Part shown: piece after piece, positions 18,758 through 30,849 of the stretch | How the letters are laid out: the number at the start of each line of letters is the position of its first letter | Numbering within the stretch: the first letter of the stretch is position 1 | NCBI RefSeq assembly: GCF_000247815.1 | Contig: NW_004775881.1 | Coordinates: 1,594,573-1,658,572, forward strand | Origin: Ficedula albicollis | Lineage: Eukaryota > Chordata > Aves > Passeriformes > Muscicapidae | Length of the DNA stretch: 64,000 nt | Direction of reading: 5' to 3' | The notes under the pieces: model-generated | The model's database searches: none | Told to the model about the DNA's origin: nothing | The model's input: only the letters and a program-made list of their open reading frames with translations | Position numbers and translations under genes: made by a program

Positions 18758-20045
18758 GACTTCTGCAAACTCACAAAACAGAACATACTGGAATCTTTCA
18801 CCAGTCTCACAAACTACTTAAAAGTTGAACATTTAAGCTTAATATTTAAATACAGTAGTTTATTTTAGTGTTAGCTTGCAGCTTTCTTAGGGACAGTCTC
18901 CCTTGGAACCTGGATCTAAATGAAGGCCCAAGGTTCTCCAGTATAGCACATGAGGCATTAGAAAGTGTCCCAGAAAGACACTTTTATTTACAGTCACATT
19001 CAGCACTTCCTGCTGGCTGGAAGGAGAGTCTGAGGTTTCTCCATCCTAAGGACTGTGTGGGGACACAGCTCAGATCACTTGGAGAGGGTACTGCAGAACT
19101 CTCCCCTGGGGGTTGTTGCCTTTTGAAGGGCAACATTAGAGCCTCAGCAGACAGTCTCATACCACAGAAGAAAGAGGATCTTCCTGTAATGTGCCAGAAG
19201 AACTCTTCAATCTATGATGTAGATTCTTCAAAGATTAAAGCCTACTTTCCTTTCTAAAGACTAACCTGTTGTCTTTAGATATGTTATTTATAAGTTTACA
19301 AATTTTAGGAAGAGATTACTGGTAGGAAAGATAACAGCCTTTTCCAGCTTCAGGCATTTAGTGGGCAGGAAGTTCCAAAAATACTGAGTGTAGCAGAATG
19401 GAGACATGGTCAGCCCCCTCTTTTTCACAGCCCTTCAAAATTCATTTGAAAAAATCAAGATCTACAGGTCATCCAAACACTCTTTGTAAACAAGTACTCT
19501 GTGGCAGATTTTAAAATACATTTAGGTCCTGCACATGTAAAGAGATGCTTTGCGCTTTTGTTAATGCCATGGGAGTTACAAGTAATCCCAGATGCTCTAC
19601 CAAACACCAAATGCAGAGCTCACATGCATACCCTATGGTGCACAGGGTGAAGTGAGACTGGGTTTATTCTGGTTTCCTTAACTTTGCCCTCCCTTATGTC
19701 TGTGTTTCCACATGAGAAAGGCAGCAAGCCTTGACAGGTGCACAAGGCCCAATCTACAATTAAAGTCACCACATTCTGATAAAGTCTGGTATTACAATAT
19801 TTTTGGACATCTCTGCTTGTCTGCTTCTGAAAGGTGTAAAATACTTGGCAACAGGATTTTTCAATCCTGGCCACATAACATTGAATAGAAAAGGAGGTTA
19901 ATGTTGCTTTGAAAATGAAAAAAAAAATCCTGCTTCTCCATTGATTTATATACATCTGCTCCCTGATTTGCTGTCTTGTTGCTCACTGCTTAAGTAGGTA
20001 GCTATTCAATTAATGCACCATGTGTGAGGTTTTAGATACATTAAT
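18758..20045. other. Non-coding stretch between two LTRs
   Basis: The stretch contains one 129-codon open frame (18868-19257, + strand). It has no recognisable domain, signal peptide or splice context, and I do not call it a gene. The segment around 18,860-19,260 is less AT-rich than its surroundings and could be an unrecognised repeat. Confidence 0.4.
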
Positions 20046-20050
20046 GTATG

Positions 20051-20722
20051 TGTCCTGGTTTAGGGCAAATGTGGGAGGAAACCTCCAAAGGGGTCCCTCT
20101 AGAAAAGCAGATTCAAGTGGCCCATCCCCCAACTGTTTCAAGATTACCTTGGAGAAAAGTGGAAAAAAACTGTTTATTTAACAGGCAAAGTGTTCACAAG
20201 CATAAAAAATTATTAATATCAAACAATAAAATCTCTCATTGTTCTGAAGAGATGGCAAATTCAGAAAGTCCTTTTTGTGAGGTGTAGCTCGGTCCACTCA
20301 GTCTCTTATCAGTCCCTCCTTTGCTGGAAAATGCCACATCCCAGCCCAGGTGGGCTACAGGTGTGAGGTCCCGGTGTTTCTTTGGGTTTTCAGTCCAGAG
20401 AAGGTTTGAACAGTTCCAAGAAAAAGAAAAAAAACCTCAGTCCAGGGTACTCCAGTCCCTCAGCTAGCTAAAAAAACACTAACTAAAAAGCAAAGGAGAG
20501 CTCTGTCCTGCTGTCTGTCTGTGCTGCAGACAACATAGTCTGTGAGAGAGAAAGCTGAAAACTCCTATCTTTATGTTTTGAAAACAACTGCCTCAGAAAT
20601 TCCACCCCTTCTCCTTATCCCCCCCTTCACTCTCAAATCTAGTTTTAAGGGTACAAAAGTTATTTCTGGACTCAGCAGAGGAAGGAGAATACAATTCAGC
20701 ATCATAAAGTCACCCCAGGAGA
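20051..20722 (-). mobile_element. Solo ERV LTR (5-bp TSD), sister of the LTR at 30850
   Basis: The + strand begins TGTCCTGGTTTAGGG at 20051 and ends CCCCAGGAGA at 20722. GTATG flanks both sides (20046-20050 and 20723-20727). On the minus strand the U3 starts with a block (GGGTGACTTTATGATGCT) shared with the LTR at 30850-31552. The 3' half is highly similar to that copy over about 350 bp. The polyadenylation signal is TTTATT on the + strand at 20173-20178. The canonical CA at the 20722 end has decayed to GA. The U3 has diverged much more than R/U5 between the two copies. There is no internal sequence. Confidence 0.85.
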
Positions 20723-20727
20723 GTATG

Positions 20728-21150
20728 TTAATATTATATTGCACTAGCTTACCTAAAATCTCTGTTCCTGTTTTCTCCCTAAATGTTTGATTTTGTTCTT
20801 CATTTATGTGGAAAGTTTGCAGGCCAGAATATATATATGTTCTGGCAACTATGGTGTCAATACATACTGTGTGGTATATAATTCAAGTAAGAAATAGTCC
20901 CACTTTCTATTGTTTTGCAATATCCAGTGCTCAAATTTACTGCATTTGTGTATAAATATTTTCTTACATAGGATATCAGTCCATTTACACATTAAGTATA
21001 TAACTAAAGCATATACTAAAGTATTCCCTCAGGAATAAATCTGAATTGAATTATAAATAACACACAATAAATTTACTATCACTCAAGCTATCTGTCTGGC
21101 CACACATGCTATATGATGCCTATGTATGTTATATGAGCAATGCTACTTTT
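20728..21150. other. Short non-coding spacer
   Basis: AT-rich sequence between two LTRs, including a short (AT)n run near 20830. Nothing else is recognised. Confidence 0.5.
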
Positions 21151-21155
21151 TCCAC

Positions 21156-21871
21156 TGTTCTGGTTTCAGGGACAGGTGTCTGCCAATAAAGGCAGAAGTT
21201 TTTCTTTGAAATAGAGACTTTAATTCCACTCCTCCCAAGTATTATAATTGTTTGAATCAAGAACTCTGAGGCAGAGATAAGGGGGTAGGAATAACAGCTC
21301 TTTTACTAATATATCTAACCGTACAAGCAGAGACAACAGCAGTTGTTAGAATTACCAACAAAACAGAACAGATAACTCGGTTCCAGTCCTTTCTCAAGCT
21401 GCAGGCACACTCTCTCTGCACTCGGTCCCGGTGCTCCAGACGGGCAAAGCCCGGCAGCTGCAGAGAGCAGGCGGGAGCGGAGGCGGGAGGGGGCGGCAGC
21501 GGCCACGCCGGTCTCAGGTGGGAGCGGGGTGGAGACAGCAGCTCCTCGCTCACTGTTTGTGTCCAGGTGATTTGCTGTGTCCTCAGAGTTAGGAGGCTGG
21601 AACGGGGGAGATGCAGGGCAGGTGATCGCAGAGTGTCTGGCTCTCCTGCGTTCGGCCGCGTGGCTGCAGACGGGGGTCCTCCTCCGAGTTCCCGGAAACA
21701 CGAGTAACCCCTCTGGAAACACGAGAGGCCCCTCTGGAAGCCGCTCCCACCTACCGCTTTTGTCTAGAGTCGTCAAAGATCCTGGGTGTAACCCGGCAAG
21801 CTCCATTAGCATGATAATGGGAAAAATTCTTTAAATTGACACAGTAATAGAAAAACACTCAACCCCCAAAA
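21156..21871 (-). mobile_element. Solo ERV LTR with GC-rich U3/R
   Basis: The + strand starts TGTTCTGGTTTCAGGG, the complement of a CTGAAACCAGAACA 3' end found on avian ERV LTRs. The pentamer TCCAC flanks it at 21151-21155 and 21872-21876, a possible target-site duplication. With that placement the far end is CCCCCAAAA rather than a clean CA; a CA lies 3 bp inside, at 21867-21868. An ATTAAA-type polyadenylation signal is read as TTTAAT at 21219-21224. A CpG-rich core (about 21380-21760) stands out against the AT-rich background. The open frames in it (98 and 165 codons, minus strand) follow this composition and match no retroviral protein that I recognise. Confidence 0.75.
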
Positions 21872-21883
21872 TCCACTTTTACC

Positions 21884-22182
21884 TTTGGGATACTGGTGAA
21901 AGCCAGGGAAAAAGCAGCTTGGATTTTCTCAGTCTGCTCAAAGGAAAACATAAGAGAAAGAATTAATAATAAAGATTATGCACCTGCAGGGTGCGTGAGA
22001 GACGTGACAAGGGAAGTTACCTTCCCTGCACCAATGAAATCAAGTCTATCTTCAGTTGCATGATCTAGTCTATAAAAGTGTTATTGCTTCTTTAATAAAC
22101 ACTTTTGCTTTTGCTTCTTTTCAGCCTCAGAAGAAAGCTATGTTGCTGTATTTTTTTGCCACATCCTAGCTTGGTAGCAACA
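21884..22182 (+). mobile_element. Short (~299 bp) solo ERV LTR
   Basis: It has the layout of a compact LTR on the + strand. A TATA-like TCTATAAAAG lies at about 22068, AATAAA lies at about 22094, and the end is GGTAGCAACA at 22182. The hexamer TTTACC occurs just before 21884 (21878-21883) and just after 22182 (22183-22188), which fits a target-site duplication. The first bases are TTTGGGATACTGG where TG would be expected, so the start has one substitution. It sits only 12 bp from the neighbouring minus-strand LTR. Confidence 0.65.
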
Positions 22183-22224
22183 TTTACCCATGTCCGTGAT
22201 CAACACTCATGCACCAATGCACCC

Positions 22225-22690
22225 TCAATAGTGATTAATAGTTGCTATTGTAAGGATTGGCTCACACTGGAGCAGTTATGGAGAACTGTCTGCTGTGGCA
22301 GGGACCCCGCGCTGGAGGAGAGGAAGGACTCCTCTCCCTGACCAGTTGCAGAAACAGACTTCATCAAGTGATGAACTGACCATAACCTTGATCCCTGCCT
22401 CCTTGAGCCACTGTGGGGGAGGAGGTAGAGCTGGGAAGGAGGAAGGAGGGGGTTTTAAGATTTTCTCTACTTCTCATTATGCTGCTCTGATTTTGATTGG
22501 TAATAAGGTCAATTAATTTTCCCAAGTCAAACCTGCTTTGCCCATTATGATAATCGATGAGTGATCTCTGGCTGTCCTCATCTCAACTCATGAGACTTTT
22601 GTTTTATTTTCTCTCCCCTGTCCAGGTGTAGAGGGAAGTGGTAGAGTTGGTTTGCTTGGTCCATGACATCCAGCCAGGGTCAACGCAACA
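22225..22690 (-). mobile_element. Truncated ERV LTR fragment (5' end, minus strand)
   Basis: The + strand end CCAGCCAGGGTCAACGCAACA is the complement of the TG...TTGACCCTGGCTGG start found on a widespread class of avian ERV LTRs. The CAGGGACC...CTGGAG region at about 22299-22320 and the GGGGGAGGAGGTAGAG region at about 22415 belong to the same LTR. The fragment is much shorter than a full LTR of this type, so it is truncated on its left side, possibly by later insertions. I did not resolve a target-site duplication. The left edge is approximate. Confidence 0.65.
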
Positions 22691-25600
22691 CACACCTCTA
22701 CCTTTTGCTCTCTTCCTGAATATTAGTTTATTGCTAGTATTGATGATCAGGCACTAGTATTTTCTACAACTTTCATCTTGACATTTAGATTCAGAACTTT
22801 GCAACTCATCAATAAGGCAGTTGAAACAAAAACCGAGAAGTTGGTGCTTTAGCCCGATAATATTCAGCCTCTTCATCAGTTACTCTAGAAAGTATTTTCT
22901 CTGCCAGCCTGTACTTTACAGCTTCCCTTTGGATTTCTGCATTTATCCTGAGCTGTAGCAAAAGTATGTATGAAATATGGGAATATATTCCATGGGCATT
23001 TGTGTAGTTAACTAATTAAAGAAAAAAGCCAAGGCATAACTGCTTTTCACAGTGCTCTGTTCAAATTTCCAAGCTAGCTGCAGTATCAACAGTCAAGGCT
23101 TTCATATTTAACTCTACTTTTTATAGACTTTGAATATCATCCATCCTGTCAAAGACAGCAACTTGTATTTTTTCACTGAATTTCATTATTCTGAATATAT
23201 AACTTGATAAAATGCCAGTATTCTGCTCAAGTTTGGCTGCCATACAGTGCAATTACTTTTGTAGAGAATTATACACTGAACTCCCCTCAATTTAGTATAA
23301 AGATGTGCACATGCTATGCTGTGCATGTCTAACATGTTGGAGCAAATCTGAAAGGACTTATTCAATACAAGGATGAGTATTAACTTTCCTGTCTCACACC
23401 CTTTAAGATTTTTCCATGAAGTGGAACAACAGTTCTCAAAGACAGAATCTTGTAAGACTCAAGTTCTCTCTTGCTGGTCATGAACATACTTTTTTCTCTC
23501 AACCGATACAATAGAGTTCTATTTTTACTTGGTGGAAGGATAAAAAAGATACTTTCTTGCCGTCTTTTAGCTTTAAAACTCACACACACAATTCAACAGT
23601 AAAGTTTGCTGATGGTGATCTTTTTAGAATGTATATCCCCCAGGGCTGGTAAAAGAAAGTAATTTTTTTAAATCTATTTCCAATGACACTCTCCAACATT
23701 GATACTTCATTTACTTCTTTTTTTCTCTCACTCTTTTTTTTTTTTTTTTAAGTGACATTAATAACAGAATCTGAATCGTAACATGTTAAGTAAAAAGATT
23801 AGTGGAGTGACACAAAATCTGAAGACTTTTTTGAAGTGGCAGGACTATCTGACTGTCATGCAGGCAGCCTGAGGGTTGAATTTCAGAGTGAAATTCAACA
23901 ACATAGGTCTCAAGTGTGCTGCTTTTACTCCTAAAAACCATTTATTTCTGCAAAGCTAAAATTCTGCTTGCTATGCAGAATGATAAAACCCTGGATGTTT
24001 TATTTATACTCATATTTGGCATTGAATACGAAAGGCTGTTATGCATATACTGGAGCTTGAGCTGATGTTCTATATGTGCCTCAGTTTCCTTATGAGCCTG
24101 AGCACAACAGTTTGTGGATGGTTGCATAATCAGCAAATTTAGCATATGATGGATGTGACAACAAGCTTGTGAAACAGGAGAGATATGCAAGGAATCAACT
24201 GCTTAATGTACCAAGATTAAAAAACATTTTTGAGACTGATAGAGTTTTAGTTAAAATATGTATGCAAACTTGGTGTTAGAATTAGTGATGGGGTGGGGTA
24301 GAATGTCCAGAGAGGCATATATTAGATTGGTTTACTTAACTTTGCACAACTGAGTGCTCTTTTTAGGCATACTCCCTGATGTGTCTTATATAACCCCATG
24401 GAAGCAAAGAACTACGGAAGTTATATGAGAATTATATTAACAGCAGAGGAAAACTTAAAAAGCCAAAACTTGCTCTGTATAACCTCAGGCTCTGCCTAAC
24501 TTCAGGAAATCAGAAGAAAGCTTCTTAGCATTTCTAGTAGCAAAGGAATGGGACACTTCTTCAATTGGACTTCTGCTAGGAAAGAAAAACCACCTTAATT
24601 GGTTTAAAAAACTCATAAACTGATCAGCTTAAGAAGAATGACAAAAGTGCATATCTTACAGTAGCCTGGTTTCAGCCTCCTGCCCATGCTACATCTTTGG
24701 ACTCCTTTGGGAGTGTATTAGCAAGGATCAGAAGCATTCACAATGCCTTTGTGGTGTAAGTGGCCAAACTTTCCCCAGGAGAATCAGAGAGAGGGCTGGC
24801 ATATATCTTCTCATATTTGATTGCCTGCCTCAGAAACCTCCGAATAAAAAGTGGCAGCCTTGAGCCCAGTTCTGTTTGTCTTCAAAGTAGTTATTGTTGT
24901 TGGCAACTTGGACAGGAGAAGGAATGACTCAGAGTGAATCAATATATCCACCAGCAAAAGCAGAATGTTCACAGCCTAAACACGACACAACCACAGTTGC
25001 ACAGGCACAGCTATACTACAGTCATAATTGAGCAGCCTATTTATTATTATACGTGATACAAATCAGAGATCAAAATTTCCTGCCATTAATATGTCCAGTG
25101 CACACCGAACCTTAAACACTATTCTACTAAAAAGTTTAACAAATAACTACTTATTGGTCTTGTCTGAGTAGATGTAACCTGCAAGCAATGTCAGCATAGT
25201 TTTGTACTGACACAGATCAGGGTTTGCAGATCTCAAAAATAAAAAACACCACCCCAGGACCAGAAATAAAGTTCCATTAACTGTGGCCACGAGTTGTGAA
25301 TATAATACAGGCCAGCATAAATTATTGGCCCTTGCACTTGGAGCAGTCCACATTAATTTACTGCATAATGTAAACCAGCTTTCATCTTGGGACACTCTGA
25401 TCCAATGGAATTTCCTGCACTGTGGCTCAGTTTAACCAGGGGAAAAAGCATCTGTCTCCGAATAACAGAAGATATAGCTCGTGGGAATAGTATTCTAATG
25501 CAAAGAGGAAAATTTGAATCGGAACTCCTCCAGATTCAGGATGATCTGACACTAGATCGAATTTCTAGTCTGCCCCTTGGCTCTGAAAAAAAAGGGTTAT

Positions 25601-26464
25601 AATCTCCTACAAAACACATGCAAGAAGTGGCTGGAGATGGCTGAAAACTCAGATAGATCTGGACTACTGTAGCATGATTGTGTCTGCAAAGACCTTAAAG
25701 TCAAAAATAATGCGCAATGGGCTTGAGGAACTGAGCAAGTTGTTGGAAAATAATAGTTAAAGACTTAAATAGAATTTATGTTTCTAGTTCCACTTCAGAT
25801 CAATTCTCCTATCCCTGTGTTTTATTATCTAACTCTTATGAGCCCTGTGGCACTCATTAAAAATATAAGATGTCTGGTCTGTCCTGAATTTGCTGCAGGT
25901 CTTTGTTAGCTGCTACATTCCAGAATGCTCTTTACCATCCTTGGCAAGATAAGTCTTAAGCAAGTCTGGGACAGTACAGCTATGTTTAAAATTACTGTTA
26001 AGGTTATTTAGCCTTTTAGCCCATAGGAAGCAAAAGAAATTTACAGTAAGCTACTCCATCTAAGATGGCACACATCGTATATTTACTAAGAAAAGCACAA
26101 TCTTAATGAAAGGCCATTTTCAGAGCTACTGCTTAACATGTAACATGCAGTGATGGGTGCAAATTAAGGGCTTAAATATCTTCATATTCTAATTCATCAT
26201 GCCTTTATCGAGAGTTGAAATAAGGATAATGCTTCTTTTTTGGTCTCTGTTTGTTGGTTTGTTTTATCAAACAGATTTGGAAAGACAAACTGCTTGCAGA
26301 CAAGGACTAAGTCACATCCATATTGAATTAATGGTCACCAGGGCAGTTGCCATAAAATCTCTACTGATAGGAAAGCTCACATTGCTGCTTTTTTTTTCCG
26401 AAACCACAGATATTCAGTGCAGTGATTCAAAAATTAAAAAAAAAATCCCACTTCTGTAGTGCTA
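22691..26464. other. Non-coding stretch, nothing recognised
   Basis: About 3.8 kb of AT-rich sequence with a poly-T run near 23735-23750. I see no gene or repeat landmark. Confidence 0.5.
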
Positions 26465-26465
26465 A

Positions 26466-26884
26466 TACCTGCCTGAAACCTTGTGGTACCACTTTTCACA
26501 CAGATTCCTTTCATGGAGATGCTGTGAAAGATTGGAAAACAGTTCTGTCACCAAATGATTCCAAAGAATTTATAGCAGGTTCTTAACATATGAAGAATCC
26601 TTCATACTTTTTCTTTTTTTTTTTTCTTTTTTTGTTTGTTTGCTTGTTTGTGGGGTTTTGTTATTGTTTTGGTTTACCTGCCTGAAACCTTGTGGTACCA
26701 CTTTTCACACAGATTCCTTTCATGGAGATGCTGTGAAAGATTGGAAAACAGTTCTGTCACCAAATGATTCCAAAGAATTTATAGCAGGTTCTTAACATAT
26801 GAAGAATCCTTCATACTTTTTCTTTTTTTTTTTTCTTTTTTTGTTTGTTTGCTTGTTTGTGGGGTTTTGTTATTGTTTTGGTTT
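26466..26884. repeat. 209-bp tandem duplication (unit A, 2 copies)
   Basis: Unit A runs from about 26467 to 26675 and repeats head to tail from 26676 to 26884. The two copies look identical by eye. Each ends in a T-rich, TTTG-type tract. Only one base of identity extends past the junction. A different duplication (unit B) follows directly. Confidence 0.92.
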
Positions 26885-27442
26885 GTCTTGCCTTGCCTTG
26901 TTTGTTTGCTCATTGTGTTGAGTTTTTTGTTTGAGGAGCCCCAGCAATCTATGTACAGCATAAAAGACGTCTCAGTACATAAATAAGGATATTTTTCCTT
27001 CTGCAGTGGACAAGCACCAAATTGAATTACAGAGCTACATGCTTTGACTCTAAAATTTTTTCAGTGCACACATACATGACCCTGAGACACTAGAGGCATG
27101 CATTACCACACCACTGAAGAATTGATCCTGCTTCTCAGAGACTGCCACGCCAAAGGGGCACATGTCTTGCCTTGCCTTGTTTGTTTGTTCATTGTGTTGA
27201 GTTTTTTGTTTGAGGAGCCCCAGCAATCTATGTACAGCATAAAAGAAGTCTCAGTACATAAATAAGGATATTTTTCCTTCTGCAGTGGACAAGCACCAAA
27301 TTGAATTACAGAGCTACATGCTTTGACTCTAAAATTTTTTCAGTGCACACATACATGACCCTGAGACACTAGAGGCATGCATTACCACACCACTGAAGAA
27401 TTGATCCTGCTTCTCAGAGACTGCCACGCCAAAGAAGCACAT
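26885..27442. repeat. 279-bp tandem duplication (unit B, 2 copies)
   Basis: Unit B is 26885-27163 and repeats at 27164-27442. Differences seen are one C/T near the start, GACGTC versus GAAGTC, and GGGG versus GAAG near the end, about 98-99% identity. Copy 1 abuts copy 2 of unit A with no spacer, giving the order A-A-B-B. Confidence 0.92.
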
Positions 27443-30400
27443 CCTACTGACACCGCTTTCTTCTTTCTACCAGCATCACGTTCAACAGTGTAGATGCAGA
27501 TTCCAACAGGGCTTTGGCCTTATCTGACTCAATGTGATAAAAAGACTCACCAAAAGAGGGAAAAAAAAGAACCTGGCTACCGTGTAGATGCTCACATCAC
27601 ATTATTGAAATGCAATTGCAGACTGCTCCGCAGACATCTTCTTCCAAGTGTATTATTTATATCTGCTTTTTCAGTTCTTTGGAGTGGACCTCCATCATTG
27701 AATCACCACAACCCTGTGTCAAGAACTCCAGTCCCGTGCCGTGACAGAAACACTCTATACATAGCCAGCCACAGCTGGAAGCAACTGATTGATAGAGAAC
27801 CTGACCATGCCCATCCACCCCAGAATGTCACAAAGGCACCAGCTAAGGTGACTTCCTTCAGCCTCTATCAACCAAACTGACACCTCTCTGCAATAATTTA
27901 AGAAGTAAATAGGAGAGGGTTGTTTAAATATACAGCAGCCTCCTAACACTTCCTTGGTCAGTGTTGAGTCTGTATTCCTCATTGCAGAATATTTTCTACT
28001 TCAGTGTTGTGCCTTTATTACAATGCTACTGAACTTTGCTATATGGTGAACAACCTATTCTGTAACTACACCATCAGCCTTTTTCACTTTCTCTGAACAC
28101 CACCACTGAATCAAAACCTAGTACATCCCAAATGAAGAAAAATGTGTATTTTTGAATCTCCTTTCTATATCAGGTCAACACTTCCCATCTGTTTTCTGTT
28201 ATCCTTGATGTCCTTAATGTCTTTTACCAAGATCAGTGAACTGTCACCGTCTTGCTGGACAGTCTGTTTCTTCCATGTAGAATATTACTGTTTTTAAACT
28301 TTGAATATTTTTAATGACTTCAGGAAAAAAATAAAAAAGGGGGGAAAAAAGGAAAAAAGAAAAAAAAGAAACCCAACTATATTTTGCACCTTCTTATTAC
28401 TTCTAACTCTGGCAATCTGGCACCAAAGTTACAGTAGGCACACTGAAAAAAATGCTGTGTTTTATCTTAATTCAAAAAGTACAAATATGAACCTTTTTTT
28501 CAAAAATGCAGTTTCCACAGTGACCATGCAATATCATCTGTTGTTTGTCATATGGTGGTGTAAGACACCCACTTTTGCTTGCTGATGTCAAAACAATAAA
28601 TGAAAACTGAGAAATCCTGGCATGAATTGCTACATATTCTTAATATAGATGTGAAAATAGATACCACTCACAGTTTTGTTTAGTATAATCATTTGATCCT
28701 CTGACAGAGAAATGTCATCAATAAATATATATAGCCTGATCATCAAAGTTATTTTATATGCCTTCTGCTATGAGCTTCAATAAGGATGTTTGCACAGGCA
28801 GTGGAAGCAGTACTAGTTATATTCCCCTTATCCTGTTTCCAAAGCTTATTCTCTGGAATATGATCACTGTAATGCTGGCAGTGCCCAACAATCCCAGGCA
28901 GATTCCACCCTGTACCAAACAGTCACTGATGACTCCCATCTTTCCAAAGCTACCAAATGCATTTCATTAAGTTTCTTTGTCGATCTAATCTCAAACTCAT
29001 TTCTATAAATAAAATTCCTATATCTTGTGTGGAAAGGGAACATAGGGGACTGCCTAATTTTTTCCACACAGGTTGGTAATATTTTATGTTCTTAGCCATT
29101 CTAAATTATTATGCGCCTCTCTCCTTTCTCACTGGAAGCTTTTACTTACTCATTGCTTGTGTGATGGTATGTAACCTTTGCTATCCGGTGAAGTTATCCA
29201 GGATTTGTGTTTTTGGAATGAAGCTTCAGCCAGTATCAGAAATTTATACATTAAAAGCGAATGTGCTGTCCCTGAATAGTAGTTCTGCTAGACTGAAGAT
29301 GTTGCATTTTAACTTAGTACTAAACATTAATTATTAGTAGGAAATACTGATTGGATTCAAATTTCCAGATATATTTGATCAATAACTGGAAGCAGAAAGT
29401 GAGTCTCTCATATTTGATCCTCATTTACAGGCAGCTCATTTCCACAGGAACAGTCAATGTCATTTTTACATGAAAGCATTGAAAGCCCTTGCTGTGGGGC
29501 TGGATTTAGTCTCAACAGTCTTTGACCTGGTGCCTTGCATGGTTCTTTGAACAGTGCTCCAGGAATAAGCAGTCTCACCAATTGCAGGTATAAACCAGCC
29601 GGTTTTATATCCATGCCTTGAAGGGAGTAAACTGCTTACTTTTGGATCTGCCTATTATCTGCTGGGTTGGGGGGGCACTTAAGTGCAAAAATAACTGTAG
29701 GGAAATTAAAATGTTATATTGCTGTGCTGGCTAATTCTATTATTACATCTAATTATTGTGAAAACCTTTCCCCAGTTCTCACCAGTAATTTTTTTCACTG
29801 AAATAATGTGTCATAATAGTGGCCATCGAAGCTCTTTGGTTCAATTATACTTATTTTAAATTCCCTAAACCACACTTGGAACTTTCTTGAGACAAGTTTA
29901 CAGTGACATATGCAATGCACAACTCTGCAGAGACAAAGCAAAACCTGACTCCATGAGTCAAATTTTTTTTTCCCTGAAATTGATTATACTGACATGCCTT
30001 TTTACTATAGATAGGGTAGGAAATTCAAGTTTTAGTGCTAGACTTAGATGTTAAAGCAGCAGAGGAATGGACTTGTGTGAAGGTGCAAATTTTTAATTGC
30101 TCTTGGTGTATTTTCTTGCATATTTCCCTCACTTCAGATACTAGCAGGTTTGTGGAAGAATTCAGCTGGTTGCTATCTACTTTTATTCATTTTTACTGAG
30201 ACAATAGCCCTAGGAAGTAGGAGCTTAGCTTGAAAAAATCCAAGTTTCAGAAAGAAGCAGCAGAAAATTTCAGAAAACTTTCTATGAGCTTTTCCAGAAA
30301 GGTTGTGAAGAGTTACTTAAATATTTATCTGATACCCTTCAGTGTGACCACCAGACTTGAGTTTCTCCTATGATATGATATATCTTTATTACCCTAAATA

Positions 30401-30844
30401 GCTCAACAAGTCAATTCTATGTCTGTTACTTTATTTTATTCTGAGCTCTTTTATGTATACTGATGATACTCTAAAATCACAGTTTCCCAGGATTTTACTC
30501 AATAGAATCCAATTGAATCAAGCCTTAATACTTTAATTAAGAGATGAATAGTCAAAAAGCAGCAAATGAGGCAGGTTACAAATCAGGTCCAGAATACGTG
30601 TTGAGTTTTTTTTTCATTTGAAAATTGTCATTTTTTTATTCTGACTTATAAAAATTTAAATTAACAGAATATTAATAACATTTTAAAAGATAAAATCAGG
30701 TAATAATATATTGACTATATTGCAGTATACTGTTGCAGAAGGAGAAGGATTGTCCCAGCTTCACAGTGCTCCCAGGGAGGCAGAAAACTGTTGCATATGG
30801 CATATGCATATGCCTTGTCTCTGTGTGCTGATCATAGAGTCTTG
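27443..30844. other. Non-coding stretch, nothing recognised
   Basis: The stretch includes a purine-rich low-complexity tract at about 28322-28372 and a 16-bp perfect palindrome at 30799-30814. A 128-codon open frame at 27494-27880 has no recognisable feature and is not called. Confidence 0.5.
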
Positions 30845-30849
30845 CCCTC

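Noticed and set aside
18868..19257. 129-codon + strand frame
   Set aside because: It is the longest frame outside the repeats and homopolymers, but it has no domain, no splice context and no promoter-like sequence. It could be chance in a less AT-rich patch.
21257..21812. Minus-strand frames of 98 and 165 codons
   Set aside because: They lie inside a GC-rich solo LTR and match no retroviral protein that I recognise.
27494..27880. 128-codon + strand frame
   Set aside because: No recognisable motif; basic and proline-rich by composition. It lies next to the duplicated region and lacks gene signals.
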